Source: Eudorina sp. 2006-703-Eu-15
Lineage: Eukaryota; Chlorophyta; Chlorophyceae; Chlamydomonadales; Volvocaceae
Length of the DNA stretch: 64,000 bases
Direction: 5' to 3'
Assembly (NCBI GenBank): GCA_003117195.1
Contig: BDSI01000010.1
Coordinates: 807,375 to 871,374, forward strand
How positions within the stretch are numbered: position 1 is the stretch's first letter; every line of letters begins with the position of its first letter. A program made the position numbers and the translations under genes. Positions 22,971-35,607 of the stretch are shown piece by piece. The notes below the pieces were generated by a model that was given only the letters and a program-made list of their open reading frames with translations, was not told the DNA's origin and did not search any database.

Positions 22971-25217
22971 ATGCCGACCAAGTCGGCTCTTCTTGGGCTG
23001 CTCTGCGTCCTAATGGGCGTGGCTCTGACCGGTGCGCGCGCGCGAGCCCTCCTTCGACATCGGACGTTGCTCCTTCCTGCGAACTGAACTTTTAGCACCC
23101 CTTAATTCCTTGTATCGCAGGTGCTCAAAATTTTGATGGCGGGTGAGATTTGTATTCGGTTAGCTGGCACGCCGTCGCTGGGCTGGGCAGGTGGTAGGCG
23201 CGGCATCTGATGGGACGTTGCCCGTCAGTCTGTCGTGATGGATATGCCGAGTCATCAATTTAATTAAATGGATGCTAAGCACTGGATCTTATTTCATTTT
23301 TGTACAATCCCCGCAGGGTGTCGTTGGACTCGTTCCCTTACTGCCGATGTGATAAAGCAACTACGAACAGCCCTTATCGCGTCAAGTATGACGGCTTCCT
23401 GGTTGGGTACATGAAGCAGGACTGGACGTGCTTTAAAGTGTACCTGGACAAAGCTGCAGCGTCGGACTGCTCGAATGGCTCACCGGCATCGCAGTCGCCC
23501 TGCTGCACTTCCACCCTCTACAAAGTCGAGTTCACCGTCGGTGAGTCGTCAGTTTGCAGTGGAGGAGTTGCGGAGTCAAGGAGTCCAGGGAATCTCCGTT
23601 TCAGTGTCCAGAGCGAACCGACTGTGTCGCCTTATGGGGAGGGGACATCCTTCCCCTCCGTCCCCACATGTGCCGGAAGTCGCGCTCAGATGTGCGTTGC
23701 TCACGGTTTGCTCTGCTCACAGGGGCCCCGCCCTGCGTGTCTGTGTTTGGACGCCGTACATCTGCCGTAATCTCCGGGGGGGGCCCCGCGCCGTGTCTGA
23801 TGGGGTCATGGGTGGATGGCGAGGGCGAGCCATTGCTCCCGGGGTACGTCTCATGGCCATGGCCCGGGGTACGGCCCCTGTCATCGCCCCGGTTACCCCT
23901 CCTCCCCTCCCTCCTCCCCTCCCCTTCCAACCCCCCCTCCTCCCCTCCCTTTCCCCGTTCCTCTCCTCCTCCTCCTCCCTCCGCTCCGCCTGCTCTTGTT
24001 CCCTCCTGCGCCTCAGCCTCGAGCTGCAAGGGCACCATCAACCGCGCTCTGCTGTTCAAGGGCTACAACCAGCAGGTCGAGGGGGTGGACATCGTGGAGA
24101 AGATGACGGTGATCGGCATCGAGAGCCCGGCTGCGAACGTGTCCGGGATCATCCGAGTGGTCAAGGGCCTGGCCATGTCGATGTCGACGCTGGCCCAGTT
24201 CCCAGGTGGGTGGCTAACGTGCTGGCTACTGGGGAGGGAACGGGAGGGGGCCGTGCGCTGTGGGGTTTGCTGGGGTCTTTTCCCCCTGGAGCGGACCCCT
24301 GCAGCGGACCCACACTTGGCGGTGCGGTGCGGTGCGGTGCGGTGGTGGCTCAGCTGCTGTTCCGAAGCCCAGACGCTGCAGCCGCGAGCGGGGGTGTCCC
24401 CGCCGGTACGACACCCTTGCACAAGCGGCCCGTACTCCGCCGCTGCCCACTCCTCGCCCTCGGGGGGAAGGCAGGGAGCGAGCCGCGAGGACCTCCACGC
24501 GGAGGCCTGGCTGCGGCGGGGTTGCGGCGGGGCTGCGGCGGGGTTGCGGCGGGGCTGCGGCGGGGTTGGGTCACGGGCGCGATACGCGTCACTCTGGACA
24601 CCGGAAAGGAACGAGCGTACCTGTGGGATCACCACTGTGGGATCGTATCCGCGGGCGCGGCCGCCAGGTTGGAGGTGGTTGGGCGGCAATTGAGGGCCTG
24701 AGGGGTGAGTGCGTTGGTGAGGGACAGGGGCGGGCCGCTGCGAGAGGCGAGGTGAGGCAAGGTGAGGGTGAGGGTAAGGTAGCGCGCAGATGGCCGAGGG
24801 ACGTCGGATGGCGCTGCGACGATGTTTCGGAGCCGGCTCTTGGAAATGTACGCACCCCGACGCTTGATTGGGTGGGGTGGCAGTGCACAGCGGCGGGTGA
24901 CGACCAGAGGAGGGACGAGGATGTGGTTTCGGGGCAGAAGTACAGACGCGGCCGGGCGCAGCGCGAGGTGAGCACGGTTCGCCGGGCGAAAGCAGAACCC
25001 CGGCAGGGAGGGAGGGAGAGAGAGAGGGAGGGCAGGAAGGGGCGCCGTGGTCCTGGGGAAAAGGAGGGGCTTGGGAGTTGGACCCATTCAGGTACAAACC
25101 GGGGGTGGGGGGATTGCGGCGCATCGCGTGTATGTGTGTGTATGTGTGTGTATGTGCGTGTGTGTGTCTCGTCTGTAAATGAGAACTGAGCCGCGAGAAG
25201 CAAAGTCCGACGTGTGT

Positions 25218-25253
<36 letters not shown>

Positions 25254-25281
25254 TCGTGTGTGTGTGTGTGTGTGTGTGTGT

Positions 25282-25318
<37 letters not shown>

Positions 25319-28300
25319 AGGCTGACCGGGCCTGGCACTGCCCAAGGTTTGCTAACCAACCAAGCCCTAACGGAAAGGCCGCCCAGGTGCTGTCGTCCGA
25401 TTGGGGGGGAGGAGGAAGGCAAGAGGGGCCGCCGGTCCAATGGTCTGTGGAGCTGCCACCCGGATGTGTTGACGCGAACTGGCTCGACGTTGGGTTTTGG
25501 GTGAAAATGGGAGGAGAGAGAGGTAATTGAGGCCGGGAGTGTCGGATGCAGATGGGCTCAGGAGGAGGTTTCGGAGAGGTCGCCGGGCAAGGGGTTTCGG
25601 AGGCTGTCTGGTGGGGTCTTGGTAGTCGCCCGGCCGTCGGCAAGTCCCTCCGAGGGCAGTTGCCTTGCGAATCCAGGCAACATTTCTCCGATCGTTGGAG
25701 GGGGGTGTTCTGTGGCGGCGCAGTCGGGTGGTTCTGTGGCGGCGCGGTTACGATGCGTTATTGAGAGTGTTGGAGAACTGAGCCGCGAGGAAGGCAGTCG
25801 CTACCAACGCTGGTTCGTGGGCAGGCGGGGCAGGAGCGCGTGACATGCAGGGGGCATATCCAGCGCTCAAGAGGTGGTGTACGGCAGCGCTTCCTCTCCA
25901 CTCCCGCGCTCGCCGCACGCGGGGCATTCGCAGCACGCGTCGCACGCGAGAGGGGGATTGGCCCCCCGCCCCCCCGCTGAGACCCTCGAGGCGCTGAGGG
26001 GCTGGGGAGCAGCTCCCGCCCACGTGCCACGGCCACGGCCGCCGAGAGTTGGAAGCAGTCATCTTGTTGCGTTGGGTTGAGAGGAGATCATGGAAGCCCA
26101 GGAAAGCCCAGGGAATGCGTTGCATGAGTTACAAAACCTTGAATTCCGCAACCCCCACAACATTCCCAAACCCCAACCCAACACCCCCTTGGTCCAAATC
26201 CCCAAAGCGCTGGCTCCTCACCACTGATTCCGCCCCCGCCCCCGCCCGCGCCTCCCCTTGCCCCGTCTCCCTTGCCCGCGCGCCCACGTCAACGTGCTCG
26301 TCCACGCCATCCCCCCCGCATGCAGACGGCCTGCCGTTCTGCCTGAACCAGATTCCCGATCGGTGCTCCGTCTCGGAGACGTTCCTGTGGGACCTGACCG
26401 GCGGCTTCAAGTACGCGGTGTTCGACTCCTCCCGGCGCTGCTGCCCCGTGGGCGTGACGACCACCTTGAGGCTGCCGCCAGGCGGCGGCATCGTCCCCGG
26501 CTTCGACCGCCCCAGCCCGCCGTCGCCATCGCCGCCGAACCCGACGTCGCCGCCGACGCCGCCGTCGCCGCGCTCGCCGCCGTCCCCCCGCCCGCCGCCT
26601 GCGCCCCGGAAGTCCCCGCCGCCCAAGCCGGCCCCGCCGTCGCCGCCGCCGTCCCTGCCGCCGTCCCCGCCGCCGTCCCCGCCGCCGTCCTCGCCGCCGC
26701 CGCCGCCGCCGCCCCCGCCGCCGCCGCCCAGCCCGCCGCCGCCGCCGCCGCCGCCCCCGCCGCCGCCCCCGCCGCCGCCGCCCCCGACGCCCAAGCCGCC
26801 ATCGCCGCCGCCCATTACGCCGGGCATCGGCTTCCCCTTCTGCGTGTAAGTGCTAGATCCTCCTGCCCATGCTTCCCCTGACTATGCGGTGCACCGGACC
26901 GCGCGGGTTTCCAGGAGAGGTGGAGGATGTGGCGGAGGAGGAGGAGGAGGAGGAGGGGGGCAGCCCGCTGGTCATGTTGCCCGTGCGATGGGCTTCTGCC
27001 GTATTCAGTGCGTAGTCGTTGTCGTCTGAAGTCTTCGACCCGCCGCCAACGAATCAACATGCAAACAGCGCGTCCGGCGCTCCCTGCCAGGGGACCCGCC
27101 TCCTGAACCTCTCCGTCCGAACCCCTCCACCGCCGCAGCAGACCCTGAACACATTCGACGGGAAGCCGCTCCTTTCCCCCCGCACTCACACTGCACCACC
27201 CACGCCGCGTGTCTATCATCTTCGGGTCACGCGGCCGTGCGCCCACGCCGCGACGCCTGCCTCGCGGCCCCCCACCACCTTACTTCTTCACAGCCCCCCA
27301 CCACACACCTCCCACACGCCGCCGCCTGCCCCCACAGGTGCGACTCGTACTCCCCGTCTGACTACCCTTGGCGCGTCACCTTCCAGAACGTCACCGACGC
27401 GCCCCGCGGCTCGCGCGTGTGCCTCAAGCTGTACGTCGACAAGGCGGTGGCGGCGCGGTGCAGCTACTCGTGCTGCAAGCAGCCCCTGCAGAAGATCGAG
27501 ATCCTGGCCAGTGAGTGCGACAGGATTCGAACCCGCGCGCTCCGTTTTGCCGAGTCCGCGCACTGCCTGGACCGCCGCAGTCTATTCGCGCCAAGCAAAT
27601 ACCACGAAACCTGTTAGATGCGACCACGACTTCGTTCCTTTCGGTGCGGTTGCTCGTTGAAACCCGTCCGACCCTACCGACCCTCCGCCTTGCACACACA
27701 CCCTCCAACCCGCCGGCCCCTTCCTCTACACGCGCTCTCCCCCTCCCCCTTTTTTTGTCAATATAGCCAGCGAAATCGGGAAACAATCACCGATTGTGTA
27801 GCAGTTGTCTGTAGTTGTCCGGTTGGCTGACGCCGCCGCCGCCCCCTCCCGCGCCCCCCCCCCCCCGCCGCTCCCACAGACCCCAACTGCAAGGGCTCCA
27901 TCTCCGCCTTCACCGTCACCAGCATCCCCGGCCTCAAGTCGTCCTTCCTGTGGAACACGGACTTCCCCGTCCTCAAGTTCACCAACCTCAACCTGCCGTA
28001 CCAGGTCGGCGTGGACGTCGCGTACCTGTGCTTCCAGCTCAAGGGACCCAACTGCACGAAGCTGGAGCACCTCTGCTCCGAGACCAACGGCGCGTGTCAA
28101 GCGGCCGTGTTCGCACCACCGGGTGAGCAGTACACACACACACACACACCTTGGGACTACTTATGGTCGACATACTTCGCCCTGGCATATTGGTAACTCT
28201 GGTCTCGGTCTCAGTCGTCGGTTGCATTGCTGGACACGGGTATGTTTTTTCGCGGCTCAGCTTTTCTCCTTGATAACACACACACTCACACACACACACA

Positions 28301-28879
28301 CAGACAGACGGGACAGACAGATGCGCATGTATGTATTGTATATGTCCGAGGCGAGGCCCGGATGTACGGCGGTACAGTGTTCGTACCGGGCCGTGTGCCG
28401 TACTGGGGTGATGGCGATGGGCGAGCGCGGGGCCTGCCACTGCTTCCGTCCGACACGTGTGGTCGGTCCGAGACCGACGCGGGTGTGTTCCTCGGGAACA
28501 AACCCGCCCCGCCCAAATTTGTTCCCAACATCCTTTCCATGAAATAAGACTGAAAACGCAAAGAGGATGCGTGCGTCTGCGTGTGCTTGCGATTACCGTT
28601 GCGAGTACCGTTGCGCCATGATCGGGTTCGGCAAGGGCCCGCAGCCGCGCACCAGTCGACTGCAGGGCGATTTCCGTCTGTTTCCGTGCCAACAGCCCCG
28701 CCCCTGCCCCCCGCGCCTCGCCGCACAAGGCACCCCCCTTAATATCATTCAAGGTCGGGAAACCGAAAACAAAAGAGTAATCCTCCCCCCTCCCCTTGGC
28801 TCCCCTTGGCCTGGCGCCCTCGGTACGTGCCTGAACAGGCAACTCATGTTGTCCGACGAACCTGATGCCCATGCCTTGA
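22971..28879 (+). CDS. Pherophorin, two-domain extracellular matrix glycoprotein
   Basis: Eight exons, 22971-23031, 23121-23142, 23317-23540, 24017-24205, 26326-26845, 27338-27510, 27880-28122 and 28839-28879, close in phase to 1,473 nt (490 aa). A signal peptide (MPTKSALLGLLCVLMGVALTG) leads to AQNF. The first pherophorin domain (DUF3707) runs from FPYCRCDK (residue 34) to RRCCPVG (about 208). A hinge of Pro/Ser-Pro follows (about 220-332), then the second domain from GFPFCVCDSY to SCCPTNLMPMP at the C-terminus. Each domain keeps its Cys pattern, including paired Cys near the end. Pherophorins are hydroxyproline-rich structural proteins of the volvocine matrix; the hinge would be glycosylated and rod-like. 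The last exon codes only 13 residues and was found by the expected Cys-Cys-Pro ending. Intron 4 is 2.1 kb and full of simple repeats. Confidence 0.92.
25203..25318. repeat. (GT)n blocks separated by TCTC
   Basis: Three GT runs interrupted by TCTC, in pherophorin intron 4. They follow directly after a GAGAACTGAGCCGCGA motif that recurs at 25773 and, inverted, at 28250. Confidence 0.95.
27514..27564 (-). other. tRNA-like fragment over the donor region of pherophorin intron 6
   Basis: On the minus strand AGTGCG at one end pairs with CGCACT at the other, enclosing a small hairpin and a T-arm with a perfect B box, GGTTCGAATCC. There is no anticodon arm. It starts three bases inside the intron. 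Best read as a degenerate tRNA or tRNA-derived piece, not a working tRNA. Confidence 0.4.
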
Positions 28880-31800
28880 GGGGTCCAAAGGCAGCTCCGT
28901 TCTGCCGGTCGTTCAGCTACCCCGGGAGGAGGCCGTGCGCGGTCTTGAAGACATGAGGAGGCCGTGCGTGAGCCGGCGTTTGCGCGGGAGCCGGCCGATG
29001 GTGCGGCCGCGGCCGCGGCCGTGGATGTGGATGTGGATGCATTGGAACGCGGACGCTGGGACTCGTCCGCGTCCGGCTCGGTGCGCGGCTCTTTGAGGTG
29101 GGAGGTCCGGACTGCAGTGCACGGGTCTGCTCGGAGGGAGCACCCCTTGCGGCGTGGCGGTCCATCGCCGGGTCCTCGGCCGGCGCGCTGCAGTTAGACC
29201 TACCCCCGGTCGGGATGCTGACGGCCGCGGCAGCAGCAGCCCCAGCTCCGCGCACGGCTCCGGAACCCGCATAAGACAACAAGGCATCTAAATGTGCTGG
29301 CTCCTGGATGGTGGTACGGCTCTGCATGCGCTTGTGTGAATGGAAGTGTGTTTGCGTGTATGTGTTGTGTGTGTGTGTGCATTTAAACAGGGTTTGTGCT
29401 GCGTGAGCCGAGGCTGGCTGCCTGGGCCGCTGAAGAAGGTGCATTTGTTTGCCGCACCGCGTAGGGAGGTTTGTCATGTGCCAGCATTATTGTGATGTGA
29501 TAATCTCACTGCTGTGTGCCATGGTGCGCTGCTGGGTGTGTTCGGTATGGGGCGAGAGGGGTTCAGGAGAGAGGCGGAGGGGCCGTGTGATGCGACCAGC
29601 CGCTCAATGGACGTAAGAGGACCATCCCACCCCACCGGGCTTGTTGGGCCCTGCAGCCCGGCGCGGCGGTCGCCGCTGTCTTGCGCCTGGAGGGAGTTTG
29701 GAGTTCAAAGCTCGAGGTCTTGGGCTTGCGTGTGTGTGTGTGGCCGTCTTGGTACGGGCAGGAGGTTGGGGGTCCGCCCTGCTTGTGGAGCAGTGTTGTA
29801 TGAAGTTTTGTGCGGCATAGCATCATGGTTGGACGCTTTTTTGAAGTCCTTGAAATGAGCATATGTTCGGGGCGCGCGCCTGCACATTGGCTTGATTGGC
29901 TGTTTGATTCCCGGCGGGTGACTCGTCTGCATTGCGGCGGTAGGTCGTGGGGAGCGACTCGAGGAAAGGTAGCACAGCGTATACACGCACACACTCTCTC
30001 CTGCTCCTGGCACGCAAAGAACGGTGGTTGCGGGACGCCTTCGCGGTATCAGACGACGGCGCGCAGGAGCCCTCAGCGCTGGTCTGGTCTGGTCTGGTCT
30101 GGTGTGGTGTGGTCTGTGCCCATGTGCGGCCAGATGGAGGCGCCTGGCCGTCGAACCTTCCGCCGTGTCGGTGCGCCGTGTCCACAGTCCTTGATGAAGA
30201 AGCCCTGCCGCCGCCGCAGTACGGCAGCGACCCCGCTTAGCTCGCCTAGCGGTTTCCTGATTCCCGTGCTCGGGCGACCTGCCCAAGCGCCGGTATGTAC
30301 GACGTGGAGGGGGGGATGCAGCGTGCAGGCAGTTCAGTTGCCGGGGTTTGGATCATGATGCGCTGACCTCCGGGCCAACCCGGCGAGGAGCTGAGATAAT
30401 GCGGCTCGCCGGAATCGCCCGGGGATGGTGGTGGTAGATTGGCCTCAAGGTTGTCCTGGGAGGTGCTCACTGGCTGGAGAAGGGAGGGGGCTTCCGAAGA
30501 GAAGGACTGCTGCCTAATGTCTCTGGCCTGGCTCATCTGTTGTGCCTGCCCTCATCTGAGGGTTTATGAAGTCTGTGGTGGACCTGCGGCCCAGCGGCCC
30601 AACGGCCCAGTGCGCGCGCGCGTTCGCAATGGATAGGGGGGGCTGCGTTGGTGAGGCTAGATCGTCGTGTTAAGGGAACCGGGTGGTGTGGTGGTGGGGT
30701 AGGGCTTACGGAGCGCACTGATCGGGACGCGTGCTGTACTTACTGATTTGGTCAGTCATCCTGTTGACTGGTGTTCGCAAGTGTGTAGCAGAGCGTGTTT
30801 TTCTGTGTGTGTGTATGTGTGTGTGTGTGTGTGTTGTCAATCTGTCTATGTGTGGGTGTGTGGGTGTCAGTACCATTGTGAACATGTATGACTCTTGTCA
30901 GTAGTAGGAAGCCGTCTGCCACCCTTTAAACATGATACCCATGGTACTCTCCCACGCTTGTTACTGGCGTGCTGCCTCTGTCGCGATAGTTTCGTATTGG
31001 CGGTATTTGCACGGTTGCACGGCTGCTTGCCGTTCTGCACACCGTACCGCGTGGGAGCAGCAGGCACGTCATCAGTCGCTGAAGCGGTCGCGAGCTGCCA
31101 TCCGTGAGCAGCCATCCGGGACCAGGCCCTGCTCTCCGCGCGGTCCGCGGTCGTCCGGGGCTGATCCGAAGGCCAGGCCGGACTGGATGGAACCGGCTAG
31201 TCCATATGGCGTTTGGCGTGACGTGGTCGGTCTTCTGTGACGTATTCTAGTCATCTGTGACGCGGTCGGTCATCTGTGACGTATCGTTTGGTAATCGGTT
31301 GATCCAACGATCCAAACTTGCAAGCAAGTTTGCGTCTATATCGGAGCTACCCGGTGTACCGCCCGATGAATGCACTGACGGCCCTAAGAGTGGCTGTTGG
31401 CTGCGAGTGCTGGCGATGAGCCCTCTCTGCCAATACAAGCTTTCGTACATTACAACTCGTATATTACAACAACACGTGAAACCGGCCTTGCTCACCGGCA
31501 AAAAACCTGCCAGACCGGCGAAAGCTGTCACATTTTGTCAACTGTTCTCGTCGCACCCTTCTCATCACCGACCTAGATGTTCCCCCTTGTTGTGTCTCAC
31601 GCTGCGATATACTACGGGCTAGCCGGCACCGCCCTGAGCCCTCCTGGACATTGGTCTCGGCACGTCGGCAGCAGTGTGAGTTGTGTGATATGGAACACCT
31701 GCATGGAACACCTCCTAGACATCAAGCAGTGCCGGGGTAACCTTTCAGGCAGGATTATGATCGTCCACCTCGCTGCAAGAAATGAATACTGCTTGCCTCA

Positions 31801-33660
31801 AGACCTTTTAGGATCCTTGAATCGGACCGTACGGCGTTTACGCGCGCCGCCCACCCCTGCCTACCTGCCGCCTGAGCTTCGCCAAAGCGGCTGCGCTCGA
31901 TCACCACCGCTCGCGCCCTCCGACACCCTCCAGGAGGGCGCAACGGATCCCCGCGTCGAAAAGCACGAACCGCCAACCTTACCAGCCGTACATAGTTAAC
32001 ATGGGAGCTGCGAAGTTTTGGCGTCGAGGGCATTCGAGTGTGTAAGACCCGCGCAACAGACGTGATGACGGGCGCGACTTCGGCAGTGGGCATCGAATCT
32101 TAAATATCTTCAGAAGTTAAAATTGCGCAGTGATAGTCATGTTTGCGGTTGCAATGAAAATCTGGCGCATCGTGCATGTTTGTCCGTCATGCGGTGAAGT
32201 ATGTTGGCAACGTATGAAAGACAAGAAATGATTGTATATCATCTTGAAAGGTATTATTCACTGAGCTTGCGTGAATTTACAGCATTTCGGCGCACCACGC
32301 AATTGAAACAGACTAGAGCCAAAAGTTGCGGGCGTTCAATGAACATATCAGCTAAAACTTAAATATAATATCATGTTGTAATAAATTAAGTTTGGTGGAA
32401 TGTTCTGTTTTTGAAAGCTATGGATGTTCGATGCCGCCCGCCATTTCTAACGATACCTATAAAGATGTCTTCAGGTGCATCAGTTGAACCTAGCAGAAAA
32501 ACACATCCTTTCATATGTAATAAGAATTTGAATCCACGAGCTGATTGATGACATCATTAGGACCCCTGTTACCATACGACAATTGCGTGCAGCGTATGAT
32601 GACTCATTACCAAGGGCATCGTTTCCAATGGCGTTTCAAACAGTGCTGACCGGATGCGTTCATGGACCATGCCATGGTCGGTTTGAAAACCAGAGACTGG
32701 CGCGCACGCACTCAGGGCGCGAAGACCGGTGCAGTCGTTAGCTTCACTGCGGCTGCGTGAGGAGCCCTTCTGAACGGTATGAGACCATCTGTGAATCAGA
32801 ACGCATGTCAAAGACAACGCATGTCAGTTGCTAAATCTTCTTCATGGCGGGGAAGATTTCCCGTCAGGTTGCGTGTGCTTGGCTCGGAATCGAGCTCACC
32901 GTAGCAGATCACACGCAGTCACACTTTCTGCTGTCCTTTTGCACAGCGGGGCGCAAGGGCGCGTTACACTGCATTGCATTGAATTGCTCTTCACTTGAAC
33001 GGCGGGCAGCACCCAACACAAGTCGTTTTTTAGAGGGGAGGCATGCATTCAAAGTCTGAGACAAACGAATGCTGACGTACGAGGACGCCGCCGACACAGC
33101 ATACACGCGCCTGCCTGCCCCGCAAGTGCTGCAGTGCACAATCGAACACTCACACGGGCGTCCGTTTACTCAGTTTGGGCAATGATGGTTATTCCAGGAG
33201 GGAGGGAGGTCCTTGGTAATCATTGGTGACCATCATGTCTTGGAATTGGGAATGATCATGGTCTGACCGCCATCCACACACATGCACCCCTGCGCACAAT
33301 CCAGCAGAGGCCTTGCCGTCGCTCGGGATGCATGCCCCAGCGAGCCATGCCTCCTTCGCTGCTGATAACAGTGCTGCGATGAGAAATGAACCCGGCACCG
33401 TCCGCGTGACACGAGTCGGCCTTTGGGGGTTCACGGGGAAAAGAATCGGGGAATCGGGGAAAAGAGTAACACTTCGCTGCTATTCCTCTCTTGGTCGTGC
33501 GCATGACGGTACGGCACGCGGCACGGCACATATTCTGCCCAGGGGGCCGAGACCTATAACGTGCTGCCGAGGTCGCGCGCCTTTGCTTCCAATCCCAGTT
33601 TGCGTAGCAACGGATGCGTTAATACGCAGACTGAAATTGCGTATTACCGCATCGGTTACG

Positions 33661-33741
33661 GTTACGGTTACGTACCAAGGTGGACCCCTCGTCCTGACCG
33701 GGCGTTCCAACGGGCCCAGATAGCTCGTAGGCGCCTCATCT
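33661..33741 (-). repeat. Dispersed repeat shared with 58777-58852
   Basis: On the minus strand GATGAGGCGCCTACGAGCT then CTGGGCCCGTTGGAAC and GGGTCCACC. The same order appears at 58777-58852 (+), and its first part at 59772-59790. Probably part of the same retrotransposon family. Confidence 0.7.
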
Positions 33742-33805
33742 GCGTTCGGTGGTACGGCGGGCAGCAGGCAGGAGCCGCACCTTGGATCCGTTTTTTTACT
33801 TTTTT

Positions 33806-33879
33806 CAATGAATGACTGAACGTTACAGCGGACCCCGAAGGGATCAACAGCGGACCCCGAAGGGATCAACGGTGTATCC
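33806..33879 (-). mobile_element. Retrotransposon 3' end, with a 22-bp internal duplication
   Basis: Minus strand: ACACCGTTGATCCCTTCGGG, then GGTCCGCTGTAACG and a short imperfect ATTC-like tail. The segment CAGCGGACCCCGAAGGGATC is present twice in tandem. Confidence 0.6.
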
Positions 33880-33920
33880 GTTTTTGCAATGTGTGGGGTT
33901 AGCGAGGAGGCTCGGCGCTG

Positions 33921-33961
33921 GGCCGGTCGCCGACGACCCGGGCGGGGTCCACTGTAACGTA
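33921..33961 (+). mobile_element. Retrotransposon 3' end fragment
   Basis: GGCCGGTCGCCGACGACCC followed by GGGGTCCACTGTAACG, matching the ends at 49391, 61120 and elsewhere. It lacks the ATTC tail. Confidence 0.5.
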
Positions 33962-35607
33962 GTCATTATAAACGGTTGGGTCAGGGTTTCGCACCTGCCG
34001 GTCGGCAATACTTGCTATCCCTGCCGCCCTGGGCCACGGTTGCGGTCCCTCCGGTCCCTCCACCCCGGCGGCCCCCGAATGAACGTGGCAGCTCTGTGAG
34101 TGCCCTGGTCCGACAGTGCCCACCATCAACATTTGTGCTGGACGCACATGTTTCTGGAAGTGGTCGAGGGCCGCCGTGATGCTCCAACTCGTTCGCACGC
34201 CGCCAATGACGAACTCTGACGACTGTGTGTTCTGGCGGTGTAGGCCCGGAGGCCAGGGGGGAGCTGGCCCACGAGTGCGCGCCCTCCTGCATCCATCCAC
34301 CCATCCATCAGCGCCCTCTCGGTCGCATAGCCACGCGCGCCCACATGGGTAGCGTGTCGAGGTTGGCGCGGGACGGAGGCCCCGAGGTCGGGAGAACTTG
34401 TCCGCCGCTACCCTCCGGTTCGTGTTAGCCACCTGGCAGGTGGGGCAGGGAGCTGTTGTTGCCCATCGGTCGGCTACATTGTATGGAATCGAAGACCTGC
34501 CTGTCGTACATTCGTACACTCGTCGCCATGGCTGGACCGTCTATCTAGCGTCGAAACGGACGCGCAGGCTCTAGGGAGCGGGGCGGGGACCGTGCGTTGA
34601 GTACGGCAGTGTGCTGGAAAGAAAAACTGTTGGAAATTGGAAATCGGAGACTGTGGAGCGGGAGCTACCGGGGGAGCCACCGCAGTCTGGTTGGTTGGGG
34701 GCGGCGGGGCCGCGACTTGCCCCCAGCGAAGCGCACGCCGCCTTTTGACACGCGGCAACACGCCAAGGCACGGAGCAGAGTCTGACACAAGCGACGGATG
34801 AACGGATCTATGGATGGAATGAAATGATGGACGGAAGGATGCGCGGACAGGTCAACAGGCCGAAATCGAACCTGACTCCGCAAACACAGGCTCGGTGTCA
34901 TGGTGTGTGTACACACATCGGATATATATACACATCGGATATATATCGCCGGCTGAACACTGCTGAGACGGGCTTGGGACCGTCGCGCTATGGACTGCAG
35001 CACTCATGGCAACGTGCCCGGACGGGGGAGGCGTGCACGCACGTGGGGTTCCACAACTCAGCGACAGTGTGCGGAATCAACCGAGTGTCGCAGACCAAAA
35101 TGCTGCTGACCATCATCGCCAAACCCGGCCCAGTTTTTAACAATTGGCGGTTGCCTGACATAAGTTTGGCAGGAGGGCGCGCGAGTCGATCGACGTTCCG
35201 ATCACATCCGTGTGCGTCAGCCTGTGCCGCGGGATGTGCCGCGGTACTCCTACCATACGCAGGAAATCAGCTGGCAAACGCCGGCATCGAGTACGGCTGC
35301 AAGTAAGGGGCCGCCCACAGGCACACCGTAAGACGATCTCAACACAACCGGGGGCTTGTTTCCGAAGCTCCAACCTTCTCGCATATGATTCCCTTCCGCT
35401 GTACACCGTATCGGTAATAAATCAAGTCAAATATATACGGTATATCGATTGCCAATTCACGGAAGGTCCTCGGACGTTTGATGTGACATGGCGTGACCAC
35501 GTCACGTCGCGGATCAATGCTGATATATACACTGCCATCCCGCGCCACAAACAAGCGGTTCTACCAGGTTCTATTAAAGATCAGGAGATCAACACGGCGA
35601 ACCGCAA

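Larger units (their letters stand above)
28880..35607. other. Long intergenic region
   Basis: No convincing coding sequence in 6.7 kb. It contains the 3' UTR of the pherophorin gene, a (CTGGT)n run near 30081-30110, a (GT)n run near 30800-30832, three TCATCTGTGACG repeats (31228-31282), AT-rich DNA at 32100-32560, and several retrotransposon-end fragments between 33661 and 33961. The last part (about 35000-35600) should carry the promoter of the F-box-like gene. Short ORFs here have no recognisable domain. Confidence 0.6.
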
